A stretch of 64,000 nucleotides of DNA. Source: Megaleporinus macrocephalus. Its lineage: Eukaryota; Chordata; Actinopteri; Characiformes; Anostomidae. Positions 33,480 to 45,740 of the stretch are shown here, in pieces. Under the pieces are notes generated by a model. That model was not told where the DNA came from. It made no database searches and saw only the letters and a list, made by a program, of their open reading frames with translations. Numbering within the stretch: position 1 is the stretch's first letter; the number at the start of each line of letters is the position of its first letter. The DNA lies in contig CM038720.1 in the NCBI GenBank assembly GCA_021613375.1, forward strand, positions 10,221,462 to 10,285,461, given 5' to 3'. A program made the position numbers and the translations under genes.

Positions 33480-33990
33480 GATATTCCTTTGAGGACGGGA
33501 AAAGATAGTGGTGCGGCAGCGCTCTGAAAAATCCCATTCTCACATGATTCAGGCCTGGACTGGACACCCCCGTCCCTCCCAGACGCCCGGCATCAGTGCG
33601 AAAGAGCTCCGTAGTTTCTCTGCCCGGACAGACAGAACTGTGAGTCACACACAACAGCTGCAAACGAGCATCCCTCACGTTAGGGGTCTGGGGAAATACG
33701 GATCCAAGGCCGCTTGTGTCAGAGGAATAAAAGCAGGCATAACTCTTCATTTGGAGCCTAGCGTCGTATTCCCCCCTCACGGCCGCAAAGCCTCTTTTCT
33801 GCAGCTTTTCCTAATTCACACTGTATGGGAAGAATGCGTAATTGCTGACCAGAAAAGGGGTTTATTGCGCTATCCTATTAAAATATACATGGGGACAATT
33901 ACGCCGCGCAGCTGGAGAGCGGCCGTAGAGGAATAACAAGAAGCGGCGTTTCGCGGTGCACATGCAGGGTGGGAATTAGGCCGGGGAGCG
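33480..33990. promoter_or_regulatory. Possible conserved regulatory island
   Basis: A GC-richer, repeat-free block with CpGs (CCGCGCAGCTGGAGAGCGGC near 33903) and GCGTAATTGC and TTTATTGCGC words. Two overlapping open frames, 142 codons on + and 113 on -, show no motif and no splice borders. I treat it as possible regulatory DNA, not a gene. Confidence 0.25.
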
Positions 33991-34558
33991 TGGTTGGGAA
34001 AAACAAATGCCACTTGGTTTTGCTGGGGAACTAAGTGTCCTGTTCAATAGTCCTGCTACAGCACCCGGTAGCACTTTATGGGTGAATGGGGCTTTACAGA
34101 TACTCACCTGTCTGGGGAAATTGACTCTCTGCTGTTTCTGTTTTCTACAAATGGAACTCCTGCTGAGACTGAAATAGGTCATAAAGGGATTATTGTTTTT
34201 GTTTCTTTTCTGTTTTGGCACTCTTTTGTTTGTCATTTTTTTAAGCTTTGAAATGTAGGTCTATCTTAACTTTCCCTTAAATCACATGTGGTACATTCAG
34301 AGATTCGTCCCCTATAATTCCTTAAAATCGGTTGTGGAAAATGTACATGTCTGCGCTGTTCAAATGGATCGGCATGTGAAATTGGAGCTGCTACATTGTT
34401 TTCTATCATTATGTAAAAGAAGCTCCATGCTGCCTTTTCTATTGGCTGTATAGTCTTGAGTGATGGTGCACACACATTATGGATACGAAACATATAATGG
34501 TAAATGAACTTTTCATCAGAGTAACCAGGGAACCCAAATTTTTGCACAAGACTATATA
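33991..34558. other. Non-coding stretch
   Basis: Open frames at 33976-34236 and 34266-34643 on the minus strand have no recognisable motif, and the second overlaps a MITE. Nothing firm is seen. Confidence 0.4.
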
Positions 34559-34742
34559 TTAGGGGTGGGCGAAATGGCCTTACAATAATATCACGATATT
34601 TCATGGTATTTTTGCGATAACGATACTGATGGCGATATGACAAAACATTGAACTAAAAAAAATATTTCAAGGATACACTACTGCAACAAAATTAAAGTTA
34701 CATTTTAGTATTGTATACGATATGATATGGTACACCCCTAAC
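34559..34742. mobile_element. Small MITE with TTAGGGGTG ends
   Basis: The left end is TTAGGGGTGGGCGAAATGGC. The right end reads antisense TTAGGGGTGTACCATATCAT. The interior is rich in CGATA/ATATCG words (ATATCACGATATTTCATGG), typical of a common fish non-autonomous DNA element. Confidence 0.6.
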
Positions 34743-34971
34743 TGAGATATTAAAAAATACAAGAATTTTCATCAGATTGTAACAGAAGTCAATGATCCAG
34801 AATGTCACGATACTAAATAATGCACTCCAAATATCTCCATATATCCAGGACTGAAGTAAAATGAATGATACTGAACAGATAAAATCTGTCTCTAGTATAT
34901 AATGGGAAATGAAAAAAGTGTGAATTTTTCTTTTACTAAAAACAGTAAAAGTAGTACCTGATGTGATAATT
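34743..34971. other. A+T-rich spacer
   Basis: No feature recognised between the two related MITEs. Confidence 0.4.
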
Positions 34972-35069
34972 AGGGATGTGTGATATGGTATGATATTTCA
35001 GGGTATAATATCGTTCATGATAATCAAAAATGTTGCCGATATTATTGTGTACGATACAATATGGCACAC

Positions 35070-35075
<6 letters not shown>
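34972..35075. mobile_element. Second small MITE of the same type
   Basis: Starts TTAGGGATGTGTGATATGGT and ends with GATACAATATGGCACACCCC. Its interior is shorter than that of the neighbouring copy and has the same GATAT/ATATCG words. A long TA tract begins at its right end. Confidence 0.55.

Positions 35076-35160
<85 letters not shown>
35074..35160. repeat. (TA)n microsatellite
   Basis: About 42 TA units. Confidence 0.97.
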
Positions 35161-35166
<6 letters not shown>

Positions 35167-35252
35167 GTTAGTACGGGTTGAAAGTTTTAGTACACTAACA
35201 GTCAAAAGTTTTAAAACAGTTTTAAAATGGTTGACCAGTAGTTCTAAAACAT

Positions 35253-35424
35253 ATATATATATAAAACATCACTATCCAAAGAAAAAAAAGGCCAAGTTTC
35301 TTTATTTTTAGTGTAAGTCAATGGAATCAGAATGATTTCCAAGTGATTTTGGAGCATTTCTATTGGTCCATACATCATTAAACTTTCACAGGATATAAAG
35401 ACCAGTTTTTGTGTTTAATTTATG

Positions 35425-35425
<1 letters not shown>
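35253..35425 (+). mobile_element. MITE family A copy between TA tracts
   Basis: CATCACTATCCAAAGAAAAA, GTAAGTCAATGGAATCAGAA and TTTTGGAGCATTTCTATTGG, then TCCATACATCATTAAAC. A short TA run lies on the left and a long one on the right, in place of the distal end. Confidence 0.8.

Positions 35426-35481
<56 letters not shown>
35426..35481. repeat. (TA)n microsatellite
   Basis: About 27 TA units following a family A copy. Confidence 0.95.
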
Positions 35482-35483
<2 letters not shown>

Positions 35484-36059
35484 GACATACTGAGAAGTTG
35501 TGTTGTAAAAGGAGAAGCTTGCTTTTATAATACATGCATTTTTAATATTAACTTCAATAAAATAAATAAAGTTATTACTCATAATTCTTTTCAATAAACT
35601 CTTACAACATGGATTGCAGTTTGTCTTTTGGTCTGGGCTGGTTTATGCTGGTTAAAGCTGTAACAGTGCTGATGTGGTGCTGCGTTAGCTGATCACCCAC
35701 CATGGTTATGCTGGTTAAACCCACTTTTTCTGGCCATGTAAAAATTAATGAAGGCTATTTTCTGGTATATGAACATAAACGGCCCAAATGAACCTCGGGG
35801 GACGAAAAAATAGAGCTACAAGAAAAACGCACGCTGTGGGCCCTTTAAAGACCCGCTGTCTGTTTCTATGGTCAATATACTCAACAGAATGTGTTAATGT
35901 ATTTGTTAAGGCAGCATGCTCGGTATGCTCTCAATGCAGTGGAAACTCCACTCAGCTGTACAAACTATGATTAAACGAAGCACCAAAAAGGCCTCTCTAA
36001 AAACGAGCCTCGGCTCCTAGAATAGAAAACCCACACAGCCAGGGAAGCGTATCACAGGA

Positions 36060-36300
36060 AAGGCCTGGAGGCACTCGTGCCATCGCTGTCTTGTAAAAAG
36101 AGTAACAACAGGCAAAAATAGACCAATTAAAAGGGAACAAGCTTCGCAAGTGCTTTGTCATCATTAAGCATGAACACTTTTACGGCGTTTGCTTGCGCAC
36201 GCCGTGTAATTAGCCCCACTGTCTCCCGCCCACTGGCGATGAAAGGCCAGCTCATGATGTAAGGTCGCTGGGGGTCAAAGATCACGGAGGGGGCAGTGAG
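36060..36300. promoter_or_regulatory. Possible conserved regulatory island
   Basis: Repeat-free, with CCAATTAAAAGGG, TTTACGGCGTTTGC, GCACGCCGTGTAATTAGCCC and TGTCATCATTAAGC. It looks like other candidate enhancer islands in this window. Prediction only. Confidence 0.25.
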
Positions 36301-36719
36301 AAAACCTGGCGAGTGTGAGTGCACAAGTACACACTCATAATTACATACAACCAAACGCAAGCACATAGCAATACAATGAAATCACCAGTACTAAATGAAC
36401 AACATCAGTATAATCATATAGAGCGCATTACAGACCAGAGAAGGCCTTTACAGGAGTACTCCAGTATTTTACAGCTCAATCTCAATCTACTGCATCTGTC
36501 GATTACCACACATCAACACTTCACTGCATTGTCCTTTTTAGAATAACACAGACTTTGTACACACTTCTGACCGATTCCACTATTCTATAAAAGTATGAGA
36601 CGTACAGGCAGAAGGGCACAAACCCTGGAAAAAAGGGAAATATCAGAAAGCCACACTGAAAATGAAATGGAGCACGAGACTGGCTGGTCACAAGCTAATG
36701 GCTGTCCTCTCAGTTTTTT

Positions 36720-36900
36720 CCATGCTGGGTCAGGTTGAAGGGTGACTGTGGGCCTGGGGCTGGCTGTGTGTGACTGACATTTCGGAGTGGATAGGCGGAG
36801 GGCGCGTATCGCCCTGTGGCGGCCGGCCGGCCTGACGTGTGTTGAGCTTCACAAGCTGCAGCGAGACATGCAGTGCTCCGTCAGACACATACAACTGTCT
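36720..36900. promoter_or_regulatory. Possible GC-rich island
   Basis: Contains a CGGCCGGCCGGCC palindromic run and several CpGs just left of the 29-bp minisatellite. There is no exon-like frame. Confidence 0.2.
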
Positions 36901-36937
36901 GCACTCACTAACTCCTGCTTACCTCATACACAGCGCT

Positions 36938-39063
36938 GGTAATGCTGGTTACTGTACCAGTGTAATAACTATATTAGCTACAGTACCAGTGTAATGATTA
37001 TATTACCTACAGTACCAGCATAATGACTATATTACTTACAGTACCAGTGTAATGACTATATTACTTACAGTACCAGTGTAATGATTATATTACCTACAGT
37101 ACCAGTGTAATGATTATATTACCTACAGTACCAGCATAATGACTATATTACTTACAGTACCAGTGTAATGATTATATTACCTACAGTACCAGCTTAATGA
37201 CTATATTACCTACAGTACTAGTGTAATGACTATATTACTTACAGTACCAGAGTAATGATTATATTACCTACAGTACCAGCATAATGACTATATTACTTAC
37301 AGTACCAGTGTAATGACTATATTATTTACAGTACCAGTGTAATGACTATATTACCTACAGTACCAGTGTAATGACTATATTATCTACAGTACCAGCATAA
37401 TGACTATATTACCTACAGTACCAGCATAATGACTATATTACCTACAGTACCAGCTTAATGACTATATCATCTACAGTACCAGCATAATGACTATATTACC
37501 TACAGTACCAGCATAATGACTATATTACCTACAGTACCAGTGTAATGACTATATTACTTACAGTGCCAGTGTAATGACTATATTACCTACAGTACCAGCA
37601 TAATGACTATATTACCTACAGTACCAGTGTAATGACTATATTACTTACAGTGCCAGTGTAATGACTATATTACCTACAGTACCAGCATAATGACTATATT
37701 ACTTACAGTACGAGTGTAATGACTATATTACCTACAGTACCAGCTTAATGACTATATTACCTACAGTACCAGTGTAATGACTATATTACTTACAGTACCA
37801 GTGTAATGACTATATTACCTACAGTACCAGCTTAATGACTATATTACCTACAGTACCAGTGTAATGACTATATTACCTACTGTACCAGCTTAATGACTAT
37901 ATTATCTACAGTACCAGCATAATGACTATATTACCTACAGTACCAGTGTAATGACTATATTACCTACAGTACCAGTGTAATGACTATATTACCTACAGTA
38001 CCAGCTTAATGACTATATTACCTACAGTACCAGCATAATGACTATATTACCTACAGTACCAGCTTAATGATTATATTACCTACAGTGCCAGTGTAATGGC
38101 TACATTATCTACAGTACCAGCATAATGACTATATTACCTACAGTACCAGCTTAATGACTATATTATCTACAGTACCAGCGTAATGACTACATTATCTACA
38201 GTACCAGTGTAATGATTATATTACCTATAGTACTAGTTTAATGACTTTATTAGTTACAATACCAGCGTAATGACTATATTATCTACAGTAGCAGCGTAAT
38301 GACTATATTATCTACAATACCAGTGTAATGACTATATAAGTTAGAGTACCAAAGTAATGTATATGTAAGCTAGAGTACCAAAGTAATGACTATTAGCTAC
38401 AGTACTAGAATAATGACTGTATTATACAGTACCAATGCAATGGCTATATTAGTTAGAGTAACAATGTAATGGCAATATTAACTACAGTACCAGTGTAATG
38501 ACTTTATTAACTACAGTAATATTGTATTGACTATACCATTAACAGTACCCGTGTATTAACTGTATTATCCACCTTTATTACATGCAGTAGCAATGTAATG
38601 GTTATATTATCTACAGTACTAGTGTAATAACTATACTATTTGCAGTAACAGTGTAATGGCTAACCCTAACCCTAACCTTGGCCACAGTTTACGTGTAATG
38701 ACTGTATTAGTCACAGTACCAGTTTAATGACTATAGAAGCTACAGAACCAGTGTAATGACTGTATTAGACACAATACCAATTTAATGATTATATTGGGTA
38801 CAGTACTGGTATAATGCCTGCCTTAGCCACAGTCCAAGTGTAATGACTATATTTTCTACAGTTGAAGTGTAATGGCTATATTAGCTTGTACCAGCGCAAT
38901 GACTATATTTGCTACAGTTGAAGTCTAATGGGTATATGAGCTGCAGTGCCAGTTTAATGACTATATTAGCTACAGTTGAAGTGTAATGGCTATATGAGCT
39001 GCAGTGCCAGTGTAATGACTATATCAGCTACAATTAAAGTGCTATATTAGCTGCAGTGCCAGT
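36938..39063 (+). repeat. 29-bp minisatellite array, about 73 units
   Basis: The unit is TGTAATGACTATATTACCTA plus CAGTACCAG. Variants have GCATAATG or CTTAATG at the start and TTACTTACAG or TTATCTACAG in the middle. It is very regular from 37020 to about 38220, then increasingly diverged to 39063. Because 29 is not a multiple of 3, no long open frame arises. A short telomere-like CTAACCCTAACCCTAACC lies inside at 38660-38677. Confidence 0.95.
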
Positions 39064-39519
39064 AATCCTAAATACAAACTTGAGCAGACAGTATAAAAAA
39101 GAAAAGTAATTAAATAGGCTGTTGTAGGCATACATGAAACACATACATAAAAAGAACTGTGTACCTCAGCACTACTAGAAACTTGTGACCAGTCGCAGTC
39201 AGGGGGGGTCTCAGGACTAATGACGTGGTCACTGGGACCAGCTGTTGTCAGAGGGAGGTCTCAGAGCAAACAACTGGGAGTTCCCTTCAGCAAACTGTGC
39301 GCACAGCACCATATGAAGTCAAACCACAGTGTCGGCCAAGAAGATGTAGTTTTGCTCATAATATTATTTGCTTTTTAGGATCCAAGTGGCGAGGCAAAAA
39401 TAGATTGGCTTAAATATATATATATATATATATATATATCATGTCTTAGCAAATGCTTTACTTCTTTGTTGAACTGAGTGAACACAGCAGATCAAATGCC
39501 TGCTTTTTTACATTTACTA
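39064..39519. other. Non-coding spacer with a TA run
   Basis: A TA run of about 27 bases lies at 39413-39439. Nothing else recognised. Confidence 0.45.
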
Positions 39520-40333
39520 TATAAACTTCCTTTCATTTAAGTTGGGACAGTTTGTGAAATGCCTGATTAGTAAATTCTGTTTGCCCTACATTAAATTAAA
39601 AACAGTACAAAACATAAAATATTTGATGTTTTTATATGCTTATTCCAAGTACAAAGCAGGCAACAGGTTCTGACAGTGCTGGCACATGTACATGTATACC
39701 ACTGTGCTCATCAACCTTCAATTTAATAACAATTATCAACCATTTGAGCTCTGACTAAGTTCTTCTGTTATAAAAGTCTTCATCTGTCCACCTGTAGGGA
39801 TGTACTTTTGAATGTTTATGCAAACAACAATCTGAATGGTTCTTTCCTTCTTTGGCCAGACGTCCATCTGAGAGCTTGACACCTCAGACCACAATACATG
39901 TTTCTACCGAGAGCTGTGAGCCCTGACAGATCTGTCGGGACATTGGTAATATATATCTTCCACTGGTTTACAGTCTATCTCCAAAAGTATAACTTTACAG
40001 GAGAGCACATCAACTGACCTTGCTTTTAATGTAAGTCAATGGAACCAGAAGTTATTTTGGAGCACTGCTGTTGGTTTTTCTTTGGATAGTGGTGATATGC
40101 TGATGCGTCCCACCTCATAAAAGCATTTTATGGGTTTTTTTGAGTATATTGGATTGGTCTAGTCTTAAACTAAACCTATCCTGACTTTTAGGGAAAGTGT
40201 TGCAGGCATGAAATATCTGCTATTTGTATTACATTCATTTAAATACAGGTCAATGTGTATTTACACTTCACTGCCTTTCGTTTTGGTTTGCAATTCACAT
40301 CCAGTCCCAACTTTTTTGGACCCAACTTTGTAG
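39520..40333. mobile_element. DNA transposon relic with AAGTTGGGAC ends
   Basis: The left subterminal region has CATTTAAGTTGGGACAGTTT. The right has CAGTCCCAACTTTTTTGGAC, its inverse type, as in a common fish non-autonomous DNA transposon. The interior (CTTTGGCCAGACGTCCATCT, ACCTCAGACCACAATACATG) also resembles that family. A family A MITE at 39975-40105 interrupts it. Confidence 0.6.
39975..40105 (+). mobile_element. MITE family A, internally deleted, nested
   Basis: ACTTTACAGGAGAGCACATC, AATGTAAGTCAATGGAACCA and TTTGGAGCACTGCTGTTGG pass directly into an end-like TTTTTCTTTGGATAGTGGTG. It lies inside the transposon relic at 39520-40333. Confidence 0.65.
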
Positions 40334-40485
40334 TAACTGACACTAACTTGTAAATTGCTCAGCGTTGTGTTTTATATTGAAATCTTGACTTTGACCAAAA
40401 CATCTCCCGTAGCTTCCAAAATCCCCCAACTCATGTTTAGTGATAAGAACAGAGGTGTGAGGGCACTGAAGTTCAAAAAAAGAGG

Positions 40486-40490
<5 letters not shown>

Positions 40491-40546
<56 letters not shown>

Positions 40547-40562
40547 CCTCTCTCTCTCTCTG
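40491..40562. repeat. (CT)n microsatellite
   Basis: About 36 CT units with a CCCC interruption. The Ser/Leu or Arg/Glu repeat frames over it are by-products. Confidence 0.97.
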
Positions 40563-41404
40563 ATGTGCTGACGTTGCAGCTGGAAGCAGGCAGAGCAATA
40601 AAAGGAAGAGCTAATGAAAGGTCACACGGGGTCAACACACTCACATACCTTTGCGAGAGCAGGGAATGAGAGGTCGCCCACCGTGGGGGCAAACTGTTTC
40701 ACTTTTTGACTAAAGGGCGTCCGGCGTTCAGGAGGTCGTCCGAGGGGTCAGGAGGTTGTGACCCGCGGGTTCAGATTCCAAGCACACCGAGGGCTCAGAG
40801 GTCAACTCAAGCATGCGAGCATGTGGGCAGGCTGGCCTGGGGGTGGGGGAGATTGGCGGAGGTGGGGCAGTGGCAGAAGGGAAAAAAAAGACCCCCCCCC
40901 AGTCCCTCCCTTTTTTCGCTCGCACTTCTGCCTTCGCTTCCCCTTCTTAAGGTTATCGGGTTGGCGGCCTTCAAGATACTCTAAATCTTCTTCCCTAAAA
41001 AGAAATAGCGGCGCACGATGATGCCCTTGGGCTGTGATGTATGATGTTGTTTCTCAAAGATATTGGTGATGGATTGATGTTTTTTCTTTCTCTCTGGGAG
41101 CCTGGCGCACAAACGACAGCTCAAATCATCTGCGGTCATGCATCTTTTTGACACGAGGGCAGATCAAAAATCAGCCCCAGTCTCTTCCCCCGAACCACCC
41201 CGAACTTGCTTAGTCATAAAGCACACGCGAGCAAACTGTTGCAGCTAAGGCCGCACACATACCCAGCGCGGAGGCAGAGTCAGACAGCCCCGCCGTTCAG
41301 TCAGAGCCGTTACTGAGAATACTGAACTATTCATTTTTCAGGAGCAGAAAGGAGAAGAACACATACTCACCCAGTCCATCTGTTTCCTTCAACACTTTGT
41401 TAGC
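40563..41404. promoter_or_regulatory. GC-richer low-copy region, possible regulatory island
   Basis: Repeat-free except for a poly-C run near 40892. It has CpGs and overlapping short open frames on both strands without motifs. No splice-bounded exon was found. Confidence 0.2.
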
Positions 41405-41574
41405 CCCTTTTACCCCACTCTTCAGCGGTCAGGACCCTCACAGGACCACCACAGAGCATTTATTATTTGGGAGGTGGATCGTCCTCGGCACTGCAGTAAC
41501 ACTGATGTGGTTAGTGTGTGTGTGTGTGCAGCAGCTCAGCACTGTTGTGTCTGATCCACTCACACCAGCACAAC
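41405..41574 (-). mobile_element. MITE family B fragment, rearranged
   Basis: The antisense read gives GGTGGTCCTGTGAGGGTCCT and a core TACTGCAGTGCCGAGGACGA. The near-palindromic segment TGTGTCTGATCCACTCACAC (around 41548) is inverted relative to other copies. A CTAT microsatellite begins where the element stops. Confidence 0.65.
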
Positions 41575-41639
41575 TTATCTATCTATCTGTCTATCTATCT
41601 ATCTATCTATCTATCTCTTCATACATCTCTATCAGCCTG

Positions 41640-41717
<78 letters not shown>

Positions 41718-41745
41718 GTCTCTCCATACATCTCTATCAGCCTGT

Positions 41746-41816
<71 letters not shown>

Positions 41817-41817
41817 A

Positions 41818-41849
<32 letters not shown>
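41575..41849. repeat. (CTAT)n microsatellite, part 1
   Basis: CTAT repeats broken by two copies of CATACATCTCTATCAGCCTG, which recur at about 41620, 41726 and again at 42015. It is therefore a higher-order repeat. Confidence 0.95.
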
Positions 41850-42083
<234 letters not shown>

Positions 42084-43261
42084 AGATCATGCACTACTTA
42101 CAGCAAGGAACAGTCCGGATGACCTTTAGTCATTTATTAATAATTATGAATCAGCTTCTGACTGGTAGCTTATTGAAACAGTGTGTAAAGCATGGATTCA
42201 AACCTTTCCTATCACATTTGTGTTTGTAAGTAGAACAGAAGATATTTTACTGTGAGTTTAATTGATGCTGGATTAATTAACGCCCTTGTTTTGCAGCAAA
42301 AATGAACATATATTAATAATAATTGTGTGTCTCACTGTGTAATTACACATGACTAATTACACATGACTTAGCAAAGCTGAAGTACTAAAGCCAGGTACCA
42401 CATTAGTGCACAAGTACTTAGTTTCTAAAGAATACCCACAAGCTCAACCAATGCTGGAACACAACTAATTGTACAAGATCAAGTCTTGGACTTGCTTTCA
42501 GACTAAACCTAGTTTTGAGGGTTTTTAGAGCTTTTCAGTCCAACAGCCTCCTCAGGAAAACAGCAGGCTAAGCTAAACTTAGTATCACAGTTACATACTG
42601 ATTAGATCATCTGAATGTCATCTGTTCATTAATGTCAACTCAATCACTGATAATCAGCTAAGCGCAGCTAGTGGTCTAAAAAATGGGTCTAGCACTGAAG
42701 GCTGCAGACTGATGGGAAAAGCGAAGGCCAGCGGCTCGGACAATTTACGAACCCCAAACAAGGGCACAGAAAAATCAATGACACCACAGCCCTCCACATC
42801 ATCTGCGGATTTGGCCCTTTTATGGCTGTGCACACAGATCACAGATCAGGACTCTCTTCTCCTCTAACTGACCTCTTCAGACACTTGCCACCTATGATTT
42901 CCTACTAATGCCATCAGCTGCTTACATAGCATTGCTTGGGCAGTTATTTGCATGGGCTCAGTGAGTTTGGTCGAATGCAAATGTCTTTTAAAAAGATTGA
43001 AAAGAGAGATTTGACATTAGCAAAACAGGATTTATGAACTGCTGGGATGGAGACAAATCACTGAGAGAACATCTCATGATCAATATCGTCATCATCATTT
43101 CAGAGCTCAGAGTTTACATGCTTTGCAGCGCGTGGGCCAACTTGAGCAAATGGCAGCAGCGCCATCAAGTGGACAGGAGCGCAAAAGACACATAAAACAA
43201 TACAAACTTAAACAGTCCAGTTTCAGCCTGAAATCAGTCGCTCAGAGATCTGTTCAACTGA
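42084..43261. other. Low-copy non-coding stretch
   Basis: No gene. 42640-42860 is GC-richer and repeat-free, possibly conserved non-coding DNA. Confidence 0.4.
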
Positions 43262-43265
43262 AATC

Positions 43266-43332
<67 letters not shown>

Positions 43333-43542
43333 CTCTTTCTTTGGCTTTCTATCAAGTTGTCTGTCTGTCTGTCCATCCATCTCTCTGTCATCTGTCTGTC
43401 TATTTATTTATCTATATTTTCTACCCCCTCTCTCTGTCTGTCTGTTGTCTGTCTATTTATCCATCTATCTATCCCTGTTTGTCTTTCTTTCTTTCCATCT
43501 ATTTATCTGTCTGACTGTCTGTCAATTTATCTCTCTGTCGTA

Positions 43543-43621
<79 letters not shown>

Positions 43622-43838
43622 ATATCTCTCTCTCTTTCTTTGGCTTTCTATCAAGTTGTCTGTCTGTCTGTCCATCCATCTCTCTGTCATCTGTCTGTCT
43701 ATTTATTTATCTATATTTTCTACCCCTCTCTCTCTCTGTCTGTTGTCTGTCTATTTATCCATCTATCTATCCCTGTTTGTCTTTCTTTCTTTCCATCTAT
43801 TTATCTGTCTGACTGTCTGTCAATTTATCTCTCTGTCG

Positions 43839-43885
<47 letters not shown>

Positions 43886-43945
43886 CTCTTTCTTTGGCTT
43901 TCTATCTGTCTGTCTGTCTGTCCATCCATCTCTCTCTGTCTGTTG

Positions 43946-44026
<81 letters not shown>
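43262..44026 (+). repeat. CTAT/CTGT complex microsatellite, higher-order units
   Basis: Blocks of CTAT alternate with a complex segment CTTTGGCTTTCTATCAAGTT, GTCTGTCCATCCATCTCTC and TTTCTTTCCATCTATTTATC. The complex segment occurs at 43332-43542, again at 43634-43838 with an offset of about 300, and shortened at 43886-43950. Ser/Leu/Tyr-rich open frames of up to 284 codons are by-products. Confidence 0.95.
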
Positions 44027-44107
44027 GGAAGAGTCTCTAGGGCCGAGGTTGGTAACCACTGCACTACAACCAGCAGGGGTCGCTATCAAAACACTAAACA
44101 TGAGATA
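44027..44107. repeat. Short dispersed-repeat fragment
   Basis: GGGCCGAGGTTGGTAACCAC and ACCAGCAGGGGTCGCTATC resemble a repeat common in fish, of unknown class. Confidence 0.35.
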
Positions 44108-44152
44108 GCAAAGAGAGAGAGAGATTTGCTGACAGTGCACATTTGGAGCAAA

Positions 44153-44192
<40 letters not shown>
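44108..44192. repeat. GA/CT inverted repeat
   Basis: AGAGAGAGAGAGATTTGCT (44112-44130) is exactly complementary to AGCAAATCTCTCTCTCTCT (44147-44165), with a 16-base loop. The CT side continues as a microsatellite. Confidence 0.85.
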
Positions 44193-44193
<1 letters not shown>

Positions 44194-45220
44194 TCCCTCA
44201 GTACTGCTGCTGTTGTTTTCACTATCAGTATGTGTTTTATTATATACAGGAATATCCTCTGCTTTACGGTGCAGGCTGGGCAACATGGAGAATGTCTAGT
44301 GAAGAGAGCTTCCATAATATCTTGCAGGCTGGTCATTTATCTCTGATCCTTCTTATTCAGATAAATTCACTTCTTTTCTCAACACAGAAGTGAAAAAGTG
44401 AAAAAACATCCATATGAAAGACTAGAACATTTAACATTCATTGAGAACTGTTCTCCAGCAGGCTCGGCTAGCTTCCTTACTACCGGGCCCTGTAAAGCCG
44501 TCCTAGCTTTGCTTCTTCCTCTTCTCCTTCTTTCCGGTCGGCATTTGGTGAAGCTGTCTGAGGAGTCATGTTGTCTGGCTGGCTTGGCTAATCCCACTTC
44601 TGACACCAATGTGACGCTGGTCAGTGGTTAGCTAGAGGAACAAGGTTAGGAGAAACCTGTGGAAGAGTTAGTCTCCCACTGATGTTAAAAAACGACACCT
44701 GCTGCATGATTCTCAACAGCAACGATTAGCTCACAGTTGCAGGCAGCTGTGGAGACTTGAGAATGCTATTTTTTAAACTGGGTGTAAAGGTGCAAGCTAC
44801 AACAAGGTACCCACAAAACCTCCACTGTCACTATTGGTTCTAAGGTGGTTACACATAAGGTAAAGCACAGCATAGTGTAGATGGAGGTATGATATCCGAT
44901 GGACTTGCTTCACTAGTCATGCCATCTTTTTGCATCTCTCTGCAGAGACACAGACTTACCTAAGCAAGGCTGACTCATTTACTCATTACATGCATAGTCA
45001 GTAGAGACAGCTTAATGAAAATCTCCTCATAGTTTTTTTTCTAAAGCTGAGCTTAATCTAGGTAGAGGTAATTAGTCTTGTTTGCTGCATTCTTAGAGAC
45101 AGCCAGCCAAAAGAATACCAAAGACTGGAAAATGAGTGTGTGGAGTCATTTCTAATGTGAAATGTTTTTGTGAGACTTCAAAGCAGATATATTTATACAT
45201 ACCCAGCCATTACAGTCATA
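44193..45220. other. Non-coding stretch
   Basis: No exon, MITE or LINE recognised. Short opposed open frames at 44380-44630 have no motif. Confidence 0.4.
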
Positions 45221-45740
45221 TAGAAACAGTTGAGGCCAAAAGTTGAAATACACCCAGAATAAAGACGCTCAAACTCATAAATTCCATGTTCTCATACTTT
45301 TTTTGTGTAAAGTCAAGAAGAGTATCTACTTGATTTCCATAACAGGTCATTTCAAAATAATATCTATGAGACTGGTTTATTTTGTGTACATTGGTGTTTA
45401 GGAGCATTGCCTTTGAACTTCTTAAGTTCACTGGGGAGCCTTTTACAAGTCCCTTATAAGACAGAACTGCTAGTCAGGTTTGTGGTCCTCATACACTGGA
45501 CATGCAGTCCAGTCCAGTCTTTGTGGTCGTTGTGATGGGCACTCCAATATTTTTACTTTAGTGACTTGATTTCATAATTTCACAGTCTTGGGGGAACACT
45601 TAGAGTCATTGTCCTATCATAAGAACCATCCGTCCATTTTCTAGTATTGTACCCCACAAAATGAAACTACCACCATCATGCTTCACAGTTTGGATAGGCT
45701 CACCCTTATTCATTAACATTGTTTCATTGTTGTTTTAATG
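45221..45740 (-). mobile_element. Tc1-like relic, antisense
   Basis: The right-hand terminus, in antisense, is recognisable at 45221 as AGAAACAGTTGAGGCCAAAA followed by TTGAAATACACCC, close to the ends of Tdr1-type fish Tc1 elements. Around 45675-45700 the antisense encodes VKHDGGSFILWG, the conserved block before the second catalytic Asp. Many stops and frameshifts follow. The opposite end was not found. Confidence 0.7.

Larger units (their letters stand above)
35482..36937. other. Low-copy non-coding stretch
   Basis: 35620-35740 has TGCTGGTTTATGCTGG-type words of an unclassified fish repeat. The remainder is low-copy and includes the two islands listed separately. No exon was seen. Confidence 0.4.

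Noticed and set aside
33439..33936. Overlapping opposed open frames of 142 and 113 codons
   Set aside because: No motifs, no phase-fitting splice borders, and both strands are equally open as in GC-richer non-coding DNA.
38660..38677. Telomere or chromosome end
   Set aside because: Only about three CCCTAA-type units inside a minisatellite, with normal sequence on both sides.
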